Shown here piece after piece: positions 9,120-17,390 of a stretch of 64,000 nucleotides of DNA. The notes below the pieces were generated by a model that was not told where the DNA came from, did no database searches, and saw only the letters and a program-made list of their open reading frames with translations. Both the position numbers and the translations under genes were made by a program. The stretch lies in the NCBI RefSeq assembly GCF_000720425.1, contig NZ_JOAJ01000002.1:124001-188000 (forward strand), written 5' to 3'. Position 1 is the stretch's first letter. Every line of letters begins with the position of its first letter. Source of the stretch: Nocardia rhamnosiphila NBRC 108938 (GTDB lineage Bacteria; Actinomycetota; Actinomycetes; Mycobacteriales; Mycobacteriaceae).

Positions 9120-10181
9120 ATGCGTCCCCACCGCCGAACACCTCGAGTGCGCGCCGCTCTCGCGATCCTCCCCGTCGTTGCGCTGGTTGCCGCCGCGTGT
9201 GGCTCCGGCGGAGCGGGGTCGGACGATCCCGGAGCGGGCGGCGCACCCACCTTCGTCCTCAAGGTCACCGACGAAGGCAATTCCGGTCCGCTCGCCGTCG
9301 CCAAGCGAGACGGTACTTTCGATGAAGCGCTCGCTCCGCTGGGTGCCAGGATCGAGTGGGTCAACGCTCCGCCTTCGTTCAGCGCGAACCTCAAGTTGTT
9401 CAACGCCGGCGAGCTCGATGTCTCCGGTGGCGCCTACAGCCCGGTCGTCGGCGCGCTCTCCAAGGATGTCGGCGTGCGGATCATCGCGGTCGCCGACCCG
9501 GTGGATCAGGATCAGGCCGGCATCATCGCCTCGCCGGACTCGGGGATCCGGGAGGTGAAAGACCTCGTCGGTAAGCGAATCGCGGTCAATCCGGCGGGCA
9601 AGGGTGAATACATCACACTGAAGGCATTGGAGCAGTCCGGGATTCCGTTCGACCGGGTCGAACGGGTTCCGCTGCAGATATCGGACGCCGCCTCCGCCTT
9701 CTCCACCGGGCAGGTCGACGCGTGGGCATCGTTCAATGATCCGTACGCGGAAGCCAAGGCCCGCGGAGCCGTCGAGATCGCGACCGAGGCCACCGTCGGC
9801 TCGACGGACAATACGATCGTCGCGTTCCGCACCGAGGTGCTCGACGAGCGGCCCGACGTCGCCGCGAAGTATCTCGAGACGTTGCGGCATCTGGTCGAAC
9901 GTCAGCGGGCCGACCCCGAGGACTTCGAGAACGTGTTCGAGAAGGCCGGACCGCGAGCGCTGTCCGGTGCACGGCTCGAGCGCGCGATCGACCTCGGGCG
10001 GCGGGCGTCGGTGCCGCACTATCCGACCGCCGAGGACGCAGCCGACCTGCAGGGAGTGGCGGATCTGTTCTACGAGAACGGTGTGATCACCCGGGCCGTC
10101 ACCGCGGCGGACGTCTTCTACCCGCTCGAGGAAAAGCTCGCCGCCGCCGGTAACCGGCCCGCGCCGACCACAGGGAAATGA
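9120..10181 (+). CDS. ABC transporter substrate-binding lipoprotein (sulfonate/nitrate type)
   Basis: This 353-residue exported lipoprotein starts with an Arg-rich, hydrophobic signal peptide ending in the lipobox LVAAAC near residue 28. The mature part is an NMT1/SsuA-like binding protein with FNAGELDVSGGAYSPVVGAL, VKDLVGKRIAVNPAGKGEYI and FSTGQVDAWASFNDPYAEA. Such proteins capture taurine, alkanesulfonates, nitrate or related anions outside the membrane. It is the first gene of the operon and is followed after one base by its permease. The genes for a desulfinase and two SsuD-like monooxygenases downstream point to an organosulfur ligand, but the ligand is inferred. Confidence 0.88.
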   Translation: MRPHRRTPRVRAALAILPVVALVAAACGSGGAGSDDPGAGGAPTFVLKVTDEGNSGPLAVAKRDGTFDEALAPLGARIEWVNAPPSFSANLKLFNAGELDVSGGAYSPVVGALSKDVGVRIIAVADPVDQDQAGIIASPDSGIREVKDLVGKRIAVNPAGKGEYITLKALEQSGIPFDRVERVPLQISDAASAFSTGQVDAWASFNDPYAEAKARGAVEIATEATVGSTDNTIVAFRTEVLDERPDVAAKYLETLRHLVERQRADPEDFENVFEKAGPRALSGARLERAIDLGRRASVPHYPTAEDAADLQGVADLFYENGVITRAVTAADVFYPLEEKLAAAGNRPAPTTGK

Positions 10182-10182
10182 G

Positions 10183-11046
10183 ATGGCCGTCGTGACGACG
10201 CCGCGTGCGCAGGGCGGAGCCGGGCAGCGCTTGGGGGAACCCGACCTCGAGGTGCCGCGGTACCGGGGCGGCCGACGCCGGCCCCGGTGGGTGTCGATCC
10301 CCCTGCGTTTTCTCGTGCCCGCCCTGCTCGTCGCGGTGTGGTGGATCGGTTCGGCGGCCGGTGTGATCCCCGAAGAGATCCTGGCCGGGCCACCGAAGGT
10401 ATGGACGGCTTTCGCGGAGTTGTACGAGACGGGACAGCTCGTCGACTTCTCGATCGCCTCGTTCAATCGTGCCGCTCTCGGCGTGTTGTTCGGGGTCGCG
10501 GCCGGGTTGATCCTCGGTGTCCTGTCCGGGTTGTCGAGCCTCGGTGAGGAACTCGTGGACTCGACCATGCAGATCAACCGAGCGGTTCCGTTCCTCGCAT
10601 TGGTCCCCCTTTTCATCGCCTGGTTCGGTATCGACGAGACGTTCAAGGTGCTGCTGATCGCATTCGCCACGGTCGGGCCCATGTACGCCTACACCTATCT
10701 CGGCGTCCGCAATGTCGACCGCAAGATGGTCGAAGCGGCGCGGAGCTTCGGATCGAGGGGCCCGCGCCTGGTGTTCGAGGTGATCCTCCCCTCGGCGCTG
10801 CCCGGGGTACTGATGGCACTCCGGATATGCCTGTCCATTGCGATCACCGGCCTGATCGCGGCCGAGCAGGTGGGAACCCGGGAAGGGATCGGCTATCTGG
10901 TGACCCTCGCCCAGGAGTACAACCGCACCGATTACATGGTGCTCTGCGTAGTGCTGTACGCGGTACTGGGCCTGGTCTTCGACGGAGTGGTCCGGATCAT
11001 CGAACGGTTCGCGATGCCGTGGCGCGGACAGGTGGCTACCCGATGA
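10183..11046 (+). CDS. ABC transporter permease (SsuC/TauC-like)
   Basis: This 287-residue protein has about six membrane helices from residue 38 onward, after a cytoplasmic basic N-terminus. The conserved EAA loop that docks the ATPase is visible as EAARSFGSRGPRLVFEVILP, followed by PGVLMALRI. It belongs to the BPD_transp_1 permeases that work as homodimers for nitrate, taurine and sulfonate uptake. It starts one base after the binding protein stop and overlaps the ATPase start as ATGA. The function follows from its position between SBP and ATPase. Confidence 0.9.
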   Translation: MAVVTTPRAQGGAGQRLGEPDLEVPRYRGGRRRPRWVSIPLRFLVPALLVAVWWIGSAAGVIPEEILAGPPKVWTAFAELYETGQLVDFSIASFNRAALGVLFGVAAGLILGVLSGLSSLGEELVDSTMQINRAVPFLALVPLFIAWFGIDETFKVLLIAFATVGPMYAYTYLGVRNVDRKMVEAARSFGSRGPRLVFEVILPSALPGVLMALRICLSIAITGLIAAEQVGTREGIGYLVTLAQEYNRTDYMVLCVVLYAVLGLVFDGVVRIIERFAMPWRGQVATR

Positions 11047-11840
11047 GCCCCGAAGCACCCTTGCCTCCGCTGTCCACTCGCACCCAGAGCCCGGCGTCGG
11101 CCACCGCCCGCAGAGCAGGTGAACCGGTGGCGGTGTCGATCGCGGGCCTGCACAAGAAGTTCGGTGCCACCACCGTTCTCGACGGGATCGACCTGGAGAT
11201 CCGCCGGGGCGAGTTCGTCGTCCTGCTCGGTCCGTCCGGAACCGGGAAGACCACCCTGCTGCGGCTGCTGACCGGTCTCGAGAAACCGGACGGGGGACAG
11301 GTTCTCGTCCCGGCACGCCGGACGACCGTCTACCAGGAGCCGCGGCTGATCCCGTCGAAACGGGTTCTCGGCAACGTCACGATCGGTCAGCGCCGCACCG
11401 CCGAGACCAAGGAGCGCGCTGCCCGCGCGCTGGCCGAGGTCAACCTCGAGGGCAAGGCGCGCCAGTGGCCGGCGACTCTGTCGGGTGGCGAGGCACAGCG
11501 GGTGGCGCTGGCCCGGGCCCTGGTTCGCGAACCGGAACTGCTGCTGCTCGACGAGCCGTTCGCGGCGCTCGACGCGCTCACCCGGCTCCAGATGCAGGAT
11601 CTGGTGGGCGACCTCGTCGCGCGGCACCGGCCGGCGGTGCTCCTGGTGACCCACGACGTCGACGAAGCGGTCCGGCTGGCCGACCGGGTACTGATCCTCA
11701 ACGAAGGCCGGTTCGCCGTCGATATCGATATCGACCTCGCCCGCCCCCGGGACCGCACCGATCCGGAGTCCCTGCGCTACCGCGCGGCATTCCTGGCCGA
11801 GCTGGGTGTCGGCCGCACCCCTTCCCCCACGACGACCTGA
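11043..11840 (+). CDS. ABC transporter ATP-binding protein (SsuB/TauB-like)
   Basis: This 265-residue ATPase has all motor motifs: Walker A GPSGTGKTT near residue 62, the Q-loop in YQEPRLIP, signature [15 protein letters not shown], Walker [13 protein letters not shown], and the switch His in THDVDEAVRLADR. It energises the permease at 10183. The open frame extends upstream inside the permease gene; ATG 11043 is chosen because of the 4-bp ATGA overlap and because the ABC domain begins about 35 residues later. The tail VDIDIDLARPRDR is typical of sulfonate and nitrate importers. Confidence 0.92.
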   Translation: MSPEAPLPPLSTRTQSPASATARRAGEPVAVSIAGLHKKFGATTVLDGIDLEIRRGEFVVLLGPSGTGKTTLLRLLTGLEKPDGGQVLVPARRTTVYQEPRLIPSKRVLGNVTIGQRRTAETKERAARALAEVNLEGKARQWPATLSGGEAQRVALARALVREPELLLLDEPFAALDALTRLQMQDLVGDLVARHRPAVLLVTHDVDEAVRLADRVLILNEGRFAVDIDIDLARPRDRTDPESLRYRAAFLAELGVGRTPSPTTT

Positions 11841-11851
11841 AGGAGCACCCG

Positions 11852-12901
11852 ATGACCGCTGCCGCCGACCCTGTTCTCGACACTCTCTGGTACACGCGAT
11901 GCCCCGTGCCCACCGCGAGCGGCTTGGCCCACAGTCTCGGCTGGCTGGGCGAGACCGCCGCCGCGGCCGGAATCGGTCTGGGAGTGTTGCAGGATGCCGG
12001 TCCCGAACTGGCGCCACGGCACTTCGACCATCAGCTGCTGGGCCTGATCCGCGAGGGCGGCAATGTGCCCGCCCTCGCGGCGCGGGCCGAGGGTTCGCCC
12101 ACCAGACTGATCGGCCTGACCTGGATCGACGAGGCTCAAGCGATCCTGGTGGCACCCGATTCACCCGTTTCCGGGCCGGGTGATCTGGCCGGGCTGCGGA
12201 TCGCGGTCCCGGCCTGGGCGCAGGACCGGGCACGCAGTTTCCCCCGGGCGATGGCTCTGCACGGGTTCGCGGGTGCGCTCGCACTCGGTGGGCTCACCTT
12301 CGCCGACGTCCGGCCCGTCGAGGTCGCGGTCGAGCGCGACCCGCAGGTACGGGGCGAAAAATCAACGGGTCGCAGAATCACCGCCTGGGGTGTGGAAGCG
12401 CTGCTCGCCGGGGATGTCGATGCGATCTATGTCAAGGGCGCCCGCGCTCAGGAGGTCGCCCGTGAACACGGCCTGCGTACCGCGGTCGATCTGGATACCA
12501 CCGAATCGAAGCGCTCGCGCGTCAACAATGGCACCCCGCGCCCGATCACCGTGCACGCGGATCTGCTGGAGTCGCGCCCCGATCTGGTGGTCGGGTTCCT
12601 CACGCAGACACTGCGGGCCGCGAACTGGGCCGCCGGCAACCTGGACGAGGTCCGCGCCGTACTGGCCCGGGAGACCTTCTCCGGCGCGGCGGGCGTCCAG
12701 GCCGCATACGGCGACACTTTCCACCGCGGCCTGCACCCGACGCTGTCCGACGAGCGGATCGAACTGCTCGACGTGCAGAAACAGTTCCTCTACACCCACG
12801 GCTTCCTCGCCACGGACTTCGATCTCGCCTCATGGGTCGCCCCGGAACCGCTGCAGCAGGCGAGCGCCCGGCTCGCCGCCGAAAGCGAGGCATCGTCGTG
12901 A
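11852..12901 (+). CDS. DszB-like sulfinate desulfinase
   Basis: This 349-residue cytoplasmic protein has a binding-protein-like fold but no signal peptide, and it resembles DszB, the 2'-hydroxybiphenyl-2-sulfinate desulfinase. The N-terminus DTLWYTRCPVPT matches DszB's catalytic-cysteine segment (Cys17 here, Cys27 in DszB). His57 and Arg67 keep the 10-residue spacing of DszB His60 and Arg70. LLAGDVDAIY and the C-terminal region around QKQFLYTHGF also align. DszB enzymes hydrolyse an aryl sulfinate to a desulfurised product and sulfite. The start is ATG 11852 after the ribosome site GAAGGAG; the stop overlaps the next GTG start. Upstream in-frame sequence lies inside the ATPase gene. The natural sulfinate is unknown. 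Confidence 0.82.
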   Translation: MTAAADPVLDTLWYTRCPVPTASGLAHSLGWLGETAAAAGIGLGVLQDAGPELAPRHFDHQLLGLIREGGNVPALAARAEGSPTRLIGLTWIDEAQAILVAPDSPVSGPGDLAGLRIAVPAWAQDRARSFPRAMALHGFAGALALGGLTFADVRPVEVAVERDPQVRGEKSTGRRITAWGVEALLAGDVDAIYVKGARAQEVAREHGLRTAVDLDTTESKRSRVNNGTPRPITVHADLLESRPDLVVGFLTQTLRAANWAAGNLDEVRAVLARETFSGAAGVQAAYGDTFHRGLHPTLSDERIELLDVQKQFLYTHGFLATDFDLASWVAPEPLQQASARLAAESEASS

Positions 12902-13944
12902 CCGAGTTCCGGTGGGAGCTTCCGGTGCGCGGGGACGGCCGCCATGTCGGTTCCGTCTCCGCGCACCGCGGCGGATTCGACTTCCTCGACCAGGTCGTCC
13001 TCGCCGCCGAACTGTCCGGCCTCGACGGTGTCGTCGCTCCCTACGACCCGGAGGGTGAGGAATCGTGGGTGGTCGCCGGCTCCGCCCTGCGGCAGACTCG
13101 GCACCTGCGGGTCGGCGTCGAATTCCATCCCGCGTTCGGGACCCCCGTGTACGCGGCCAAGCTGTCGGCCACCCTGCAACGACTCTCGAACGGCCGGCTC
13201 GACTGGCGGTTGCGCGTCGAAACCGACGCCGGCGACGCCGCGGCTCGCGGTGATGGGGTCACCGGCGCCGACCGTTACCGGCGGGCAGCCGAATTCCTCA
13301 CCGTCGCACGGGGCGTGTGGAACGAGGAGCAGGTGTTGCCCGGACGGTTCGGGGGTACCGGGTTCGAATTCGCCGGCGAATACTACGACGTCATCGATGG
13401 CGGATTTCGTGGCATCCTGTCGGGTCTGCCATTTCCCCGCGTCCACCTGTCCGGCAATTCGGCCGAGGCGATCGAACTGTCGGCCGAGCACGGTGACGTG
13501 CACGTATTCACCGAGATAGTGGACGGCGTCGATGATGCGGTGGCGTCCTTGCGGGATGCGGCGAGCAGATCCGGGCGCACCGTGCGTGCGGGACTCGCCG
13601 TGCCTGTCATCGCCCGGGAGAACGAGGACGAGGCGTGGGCGCGCGTCCTGCGCCAGTGGCGCGAGGTGCATCCGGAGGCGGACGACGCCGAGGTCCGGGC
13701 ACTCGCACTCGACGGCTTCCGCTGGCCGGGCTTCGACCGCATCGGTTACCCCCGGTCGATCGGCCTGGTCGGTAGTTACGACCAGGTGGCGCAGGCACTC
13801 TCGGACTACCGCACGCGCGGTATCGAGATATTCGAACTGACCGGGCATCCGCACATCGAGGAACTGCACCGGGCCGGAGAGCACCTGCTGCACCTCGCCG
13901 ACCCGGCCGGCCGCACTCTCGCAGGACAGGAGAACCACGCGTGA
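12898..13944 (+). CDS. LLM-class flavin monooxygenase, divergent SsuD-like partner
   Basis: This 348-residue protein is a luciferase-like TIM-barrel monooxygenase distantly related to the alkanesulfonate monooxygenase SsuD, as in LSNGRLDWRL, GLVGSYDQVAQAL and TGHPHIEELHRAGEHLL. The SsuD active-site positions are mostly not kept by my alignment: the residues facing SsuD Cys54, Arg226 and His228 are small or non-polar. It starts with GTG 12898 overlapping the desulfinase stop (GTGA), and it ends overlapping the next LLM gene in the same way. It could be a separate monooxygenase with another substrate, or a non-catalytic partner of the following LLM protein, as LuxB is to LuxA. Both ideas are inferences. 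Confidence 0.8.
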   Translation: MTEFRWELPVRGDGRHVGSVSAHRGGFDFLDQVVLAAELSGLDGVVAPYDPEGEESWVVAGSALRQTRHLRVGVEFHPAFGTPVYAAKLSATLQRLSNGRLDWRLRVETDAGDAAARGDGVTGADRYRRAAEFLTVARGVWNEEQVLPGRFGGTGFEFAGEYYDVIDGGFRGILSGLPFPRVHLSGNSAEAIELSAEHGDVHVFTEIVDGVDDAVASLRDAASRSGRTVRAGLAVPVIARENEDEAWARVLRQWREVHPEADDAEVRALALDGFRWPGFDRIGYPRSIGLVGSYDQVAQALSDYRTRGIEIFELTGHPHIEELHRAGEHLLHLADPAGRTLAGQENHA

Positions 13945-15098
13945 GCACGGACTTCTACTGGCGCATCGGGATGGAGGGCGACCATGCGTCGTTGCGCACG
14001 CCACGCCGCTACAACCGGGGGCATGCCGGTGGCCTAGGGCCGGGCAATATCGCGCCCGCGATCCGGGGCGGCAGAGTGGACGGATACAGCTATATCGACC
14101 ATATGGCCGCGGTGGTGAAGGCGTCGGAGTCCGCGGGCTTCGTCGGTGGGCTGTTGCCCTCCTTCCCGATCACCGAGGACCCGTGGGCCACCGCGTCCGC
14201 CCTCGCCCGGGAGAGCGAGACCTACCGCTTCATGGTGGCGTTCCAGCCCGGGTTCCTGCACCCGGTGCAGGCCGCCCGGATGTCGGCGAGCCTGCAGCGC
14301 GCCACCGGGGGACGCCTGGTCTACAACATCATCAGCGGCGGCGGTGGAGCACCGCAGTTGTGGTGGGGCGACAAGGTCGCGCACGACGACCGCTATGCGC
14401 GTACCTCGGAGTTCCTCGACGTCCTGCGCGGAGTATGGGACGGCACGCCGTTCGACTACGCGGGGCGGTTCTTCCGGACCGAGGGCGCGGCACTGCCGCC
14501 TCTACTGGCGGGTCAGCCGTTCCCGGAGGTGTACTTCTCCGGGTCGTCCGAGGCCGCCGTGGACGCCGCGGGCCGGCACTCCGACTACTACCTGTCCTGG
14601 CTCGAACCGTTCGACGACCTGCGGGCGAAATTCGACGGGGTCCGCGCACATTCCGAGAAGTCCGGTCGCACACCGAAGTTCGCGGTCCGCATCGATATCG
14701 TTGCCCGGCATACCGAAGAGGCGGCGTGGACGGAGATCGAGAAGGGGTGGGCGTCCGTCGACCGGGCGGCAGCCGACCGGGCCGCCCAGGGCGACTCCGT
14801 CGGTGCCGCCCGGATCAAAGGCTGGGTGCCGCAACATATCACCGGTTACCGCGACCTCGAAGTCCAGCCCAATGTGTGGTGCGGGTTCAGCCTCATCCGC
14901 GGCGGCCCGGCGTTCGGGCTCGTGGGCAGCTACGAGCAGATCGCCGAACGCCTCGACCGATTGATCGGTCTCGGCGTGGACGCGTTCATCCTCGCCGGCA
15001 ATCCCCACCTCGAAGAGGCCTACCGCGTGGGCGAAGAAGTGCTGCCGCTCCTCCGGCGCACCACTCCCACCCCGGTGCGCACCCTTTCCACCCGATAG
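13941..15098 (+). CDS. SsuD-family FMNH2-dependent monooxygenase
   Basis: This 385-residue protein aligns along its length with alkanesulfonate monooxygenase SsuD, which uses reduced FMN and oxygen to cleave carbon-sulfur bonds. Shared segments include DSVGAARI, QPNVWCGFSLIRGG and NPHLEEAYRVGEEVLPLL. SsuD Arg226 and Arg297 correspond to Arg250 and Arg320. Three other SsuD active-site residues are changed: Cys54 to Thr78, His228 to Asp252, and Tyr331 to Asn354. The spacing fits throughout. The substrate or chemistry therefore probably differs from alkanesulfonates, for example a sulfone giving a sulfinate for the neighbouring desulfinase. No flavin reductase gene is in the cluster, so reduced FMN must come from elsewhere. 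Confidence 0.85.
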   Translation: MSTDFYWRIGMEGDHASLRTPRRYNRGHAGGLGPGNIAPAIRGGRVDGYSYIDHMAAVVKASESAGFVGGLLPSFPITEDPWATASALARESETYRFMVAFQPGFLHPVQAARMSASLQRATGGRLVYNIISGGGGAPQLWWGDKVAHDDRYARTSEFLDVLRGVWDGTPFDYAGRFFRTEGAALPPLLAGQPFPEVYFSGSSEAAVDAAGRHSDYYLSWLEPFDDLRAKFDGVRAHSEKSGRTPKFAVRIDIVARHTEEAAWTEIEKGWASVDRAAADRAAQGDSVGAARIKGWVPQHITGYRDLEVQPNVWCGFSLIRGGPAFGLVGSYEQIAERLDRLIGLGVDAFILAGNPHLEEAYRVGEEVLPLLRRTTPTPVRTLSTR

Positions 15099-15108
15099 GA
15101 GAATCATC

Positions 15109-15816
15109 ATGACCGGCACCGAAACTCGCGTCACCCCCGCCGTCGAGGCTTTCGTCGACGACGCTCGCCGCGCTGCCGACACCGCTTTCCGCGTGTTCCG
15201 CGAGACCGGGACCGTTTCCGCCAACGGCACCGTGAACTTCGTCGAGCGGGTCCCCGGCGAAGAACTGGCGGTCGCGCTCAACGAACCCGGACCCTGGGCG
15301 CAGGACCGGAGCGCGAAGCCGATCCTCGCGTCGTTCGACGGCGAGGTGCTGGCCGGCGACGGTCCCGCCGGATTCGTCACCGGTTACGCCAGGGTGTTCC
15401 GCACACACCCCGAGATCACTTCGATCGTGCACGTGCACACGCCCTGGCTGGGCGGATGGGCCCAGACCCACCGGACCCTGCGCATCAAGTACGCGGCCTC
15501 GCAGCGCCTGACCCTCTCCCGCGATATCCCCGCACATATCGACCGCAGCCAGGCACCCGGCGACTTCATTCTCGACCGCCTCGTCGACGACCCGGACCTC
15601 GTCGCGATCTTCGAGGCCAACGGCGGGGTCAACGTGATCGGCCGGTCGGGCCTGCTCGACCTCGCCAAATTCGTGGTCCTGCTCGAAGAGGGCGCCCGGT
15701 ACCAGGCGCTCGGTGAACTCGTCGGCGGCGCTGTCGACTTCGATCCGACGAACCTCGTGGCCCAGTGGGGACGCAGTGGACTACTCGACGAAGCCCGCCG
15801 CCGCGGTCTCGTCTGA
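15109..15816 (+). CDS. Class II aldolase/adducin-family protein with incomplete zinc site
   Basis: This 235-residue protein has the class II aldolase/adducin fold, as in FVTGYARVFRTHPEITSIVH and the HVH pair (His108, His110) that usually binds zinc. In catalytic aldolases a third His sits in an NHG motif; here that segment is EANGGVNVIG with Gly172 in its place. The phosphate-binding PSG loop is also not recognisable. It may therefore have a modified metal site, or act as a lyase, epimerase or decarboxylase of a different kind, or have lost catalysis. It follows the second monooxygenase by 10 bp with AGGAG before the ATG, so it belongs to the operon, perhaps acting on the carbon skeleton left after desulfurisation. 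Confidence 0.8.
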   Translation: MTGTETRVTPAVEAFVDDARRAADTAFRVFRETGTVSANGTVNFVERVPGEELAVALNEPGPWAQDRSAKPILASFDGEVLAGDGPAGFVTGYARVFRTHPEITSIVHVHTPWLGGWAQTHRTLRIKYAASQRLTLSRDIPAHIDRSQAPGDFILDRLVDDPDLVAIFEANGGVNVIGRSGLLDLAKFVVLLEEGARYQALGELVGGAVDFDPTNLVAQWGRSGLLDEARRRGLV

Positions 15817-15842
15817 CATTCGGCCGGCAAAGGAGCCCTCTC

Positions 15843-16790
15843 ATGACCATTCGTATCGGCTACTTCCCGAACAACAACTCCTTGTTCGTGCTGCGCCACA
15901 ACGGCCTGCTCGAACCCCACCTCCGTGATGTCGAGTGGGTGGACCTCCGCGAACTCCCGGCCCCGCCTCGGGCCGATCCCCGTACCGGGCTGCCGACACT
16001 GCACTCGGACTGGTTGTTCGCCGAAGGCGGGTACGACTTCATCGGCACCGGGTTCACCCCGCCGATCACCGGCTTGGGGCAGGGACGCGACCTGGTGTAC
16101 GTCGGGATCTCCGGCCCGCGCGTCGAGAACGGGCGATTGGTGAGCCTGGCGAAATCCAGTATCCGCACCGTCGCCGACCTGCCCGGTAAGCGGGTCGGGA
16201 TCGCACACGGTTCGTGGCAGACAACGCTGGCCCTGCTGGCGCTCGACCGTGCGGGTAAACGCTGGTCCGATATCGTCCCGGTCGATATCGACGTGAACGA
16301 CGGGGGCACGGCCCTGTTGCGCGGCGATATCGACGCGTGGGTCGGTGCCTACCCGGCGCTGGCGGAGGTCGAAGCCACCGCGCAGGTACACACGCTCGTC
16401 GACACCGACGGTCTCTTCAGCCACCCGTCGTTGTGGTTCGTCCGACGCGAGTTCGCCGACAATCATCGCCCGGAACTCGAAGCCATCATCACGGCCCTGC
16501 AGGAATCGGATGCGTGGATCGTCGCCAACCCGCGCGAAGCGGCGCGGTTCTTCGTCGATGATGCACAGCGGCGCGGCGGTACCGCCGATCTCGATCGCTG
16601 GGAGGCGGCGTTGCGCGGACGCCCCTTCGGGATCGGCCCGGTCACCGATGAATTCCTCGACGAGCAACAGCGTTCGGCAGACCTCTTGCACGCCAACGGT
16701 CTTCTCCCCCGAACGGTCGATGTCCGCGCCGCGGTCCTGCCGTGGATCGGAAAGGTCGTCGCGGCCGGTGGTCCGGTCACCGCGGGCTGA
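15843..16790 (+). CDS. Signal-less ABC substrate-binding-like protein
   Basis: This 315-residue protein begins directly with the mature-type sequence MTIRIGYFPNNNSLFVLR of SsuA/NMT1 binding proteins and contains VADLPGKRVGIAHGSWQTT, LLRGDIDAWVGAYPALAEV and WIVANPREAARFF. It has no signal peptide, no lipobox and no cysteine at all. ATG 15843 follows the good ribosome site AAAGGAG, and sequence upstream in frame (back to 15765) does not look like a signal. It may be a cytosolic protein of the DszB/THI5-like group that uses the binding-protein fold for enzymology or chaperoning of substrate, or an exported protein that has lost its leader. It is the last gene of the operon. Confidence 0.78.
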   Translation: MTIRIGYFPNNNSLFVLRHNGLLEPHLRDVEWVDLRELPAPPRADPRTGLPTLHSDWLFAEGGYDFIGTGFTPPITGLGQGRDLVYVGISGPRVENGRLVSLAKSSIRTVADLPGKRVGIAHGSWQTTLALLALDRAGKRWSDIVPVDIDVNDGGTALLRGDIDAWVGAYPALAEVEATAQVHTLVDTDGLFSHPSLWFVRREFADNHRPELEAIITALQESDAWIVANPREAARFFVDDAQRRGGTADLDRWEAALRGRPFGIGPVTDEFLDEQQRSADLLHANGLLPRTVDVRAAVLPWIGKVVAAGGPVTAG

Positions 16791-16918
16791 GGCTCGGCCG
16801 GTCACCACCCGAGCAAGGGAGGCAGAGCAGCCGTGGGTGGTTGCCGGAATCCTTCGGCTTCCACCCCGGCGAGCTGCCGGTGCAATCGTGCGTGCCCGAG
16901 CTCGGTGGACTCAGAGAA

Positions 16919-17329
16919 CTAGTAGCCCTTCGGGGACCGGTTGGTCGCTGCCCGGCGTTCGGCCTCCTTGGCCTGGACCCGTTCGTCCTCGGCACGCACC
17001 GCGGCAAAGCTTTCGCGTTCGCGGATCAGCCACTCCGGCGGATCCGCGAGGAAAGCGGCGATCTCGTCGGCGGTGAGCGAATCGGACACTCCCGCCCGGG
17101 TCAGGCCACTGTTGGAGACACCGAGCTTACGGGCCACGATGTCGCGCGGGAACGGTCCGGTGCGGCGCAGCTCGGTGAGCCACTGCGGCGGGTTCGTCCG
17201 GAGCTCGTCCAGCTCGGTCCGGGAAATCGGGTTGTTCCGGAACTGTTCGGGAGCCGCCGGAAGATAGATGCCGAGCTTGTTCGCCGCCGTCAGCGGCTTC
17301 ATCATCTGCGGTTTCTTGTCCAGGCTCAC
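16919..17329 (-). CDS. DUF5997-family small protein
   Basis: This 136-residue protein resembles the actinobacterial DUF5997 family of unknown function, with MKPLTAANKLGIYLPAAPEQ near the N-terminus and NNPISRTELDELRTNPPQWL. It then contains a helical SNSGLTRAGVSDSLTADEI region that could be a small DNA- or protein-binding helical bundle, and a charged C-terminal helix. The GTG at 17329 gives VSLDKKPQMMKP, which I prefer to the internal ATGs. It is divergent from the LysR gene with 61 bp between them, an arrangement I recall in related genera. No enzymatic motif is visible, so I do not assign a function. Confidence 0.75.
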   Translation of the reverse strand: MSLDKKPQMMKPLTAANKLGIYLPAAPEQFRNNPISRTELDELRTNPPQWLTELRRTGPFPRDIVARKLGVSNSGLTRAGVSDSLTADEIAAFLADPPEWLIRERESFAAVRAEDERVQAKEAERRAATNRSPKGY

Positions 17330-17390
17330 CGGAACAGGGTATCGGGCCGCCGAGCCGGTCCGGACTCCGCGGTGCCATACGCTTGCCGGT

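Noticed and set aside
10827-11042. Upstream extension of the ABC ATPase
   Set aside because: It lies inside the permease gene; the ATGA overlap at 11043 marks the start.
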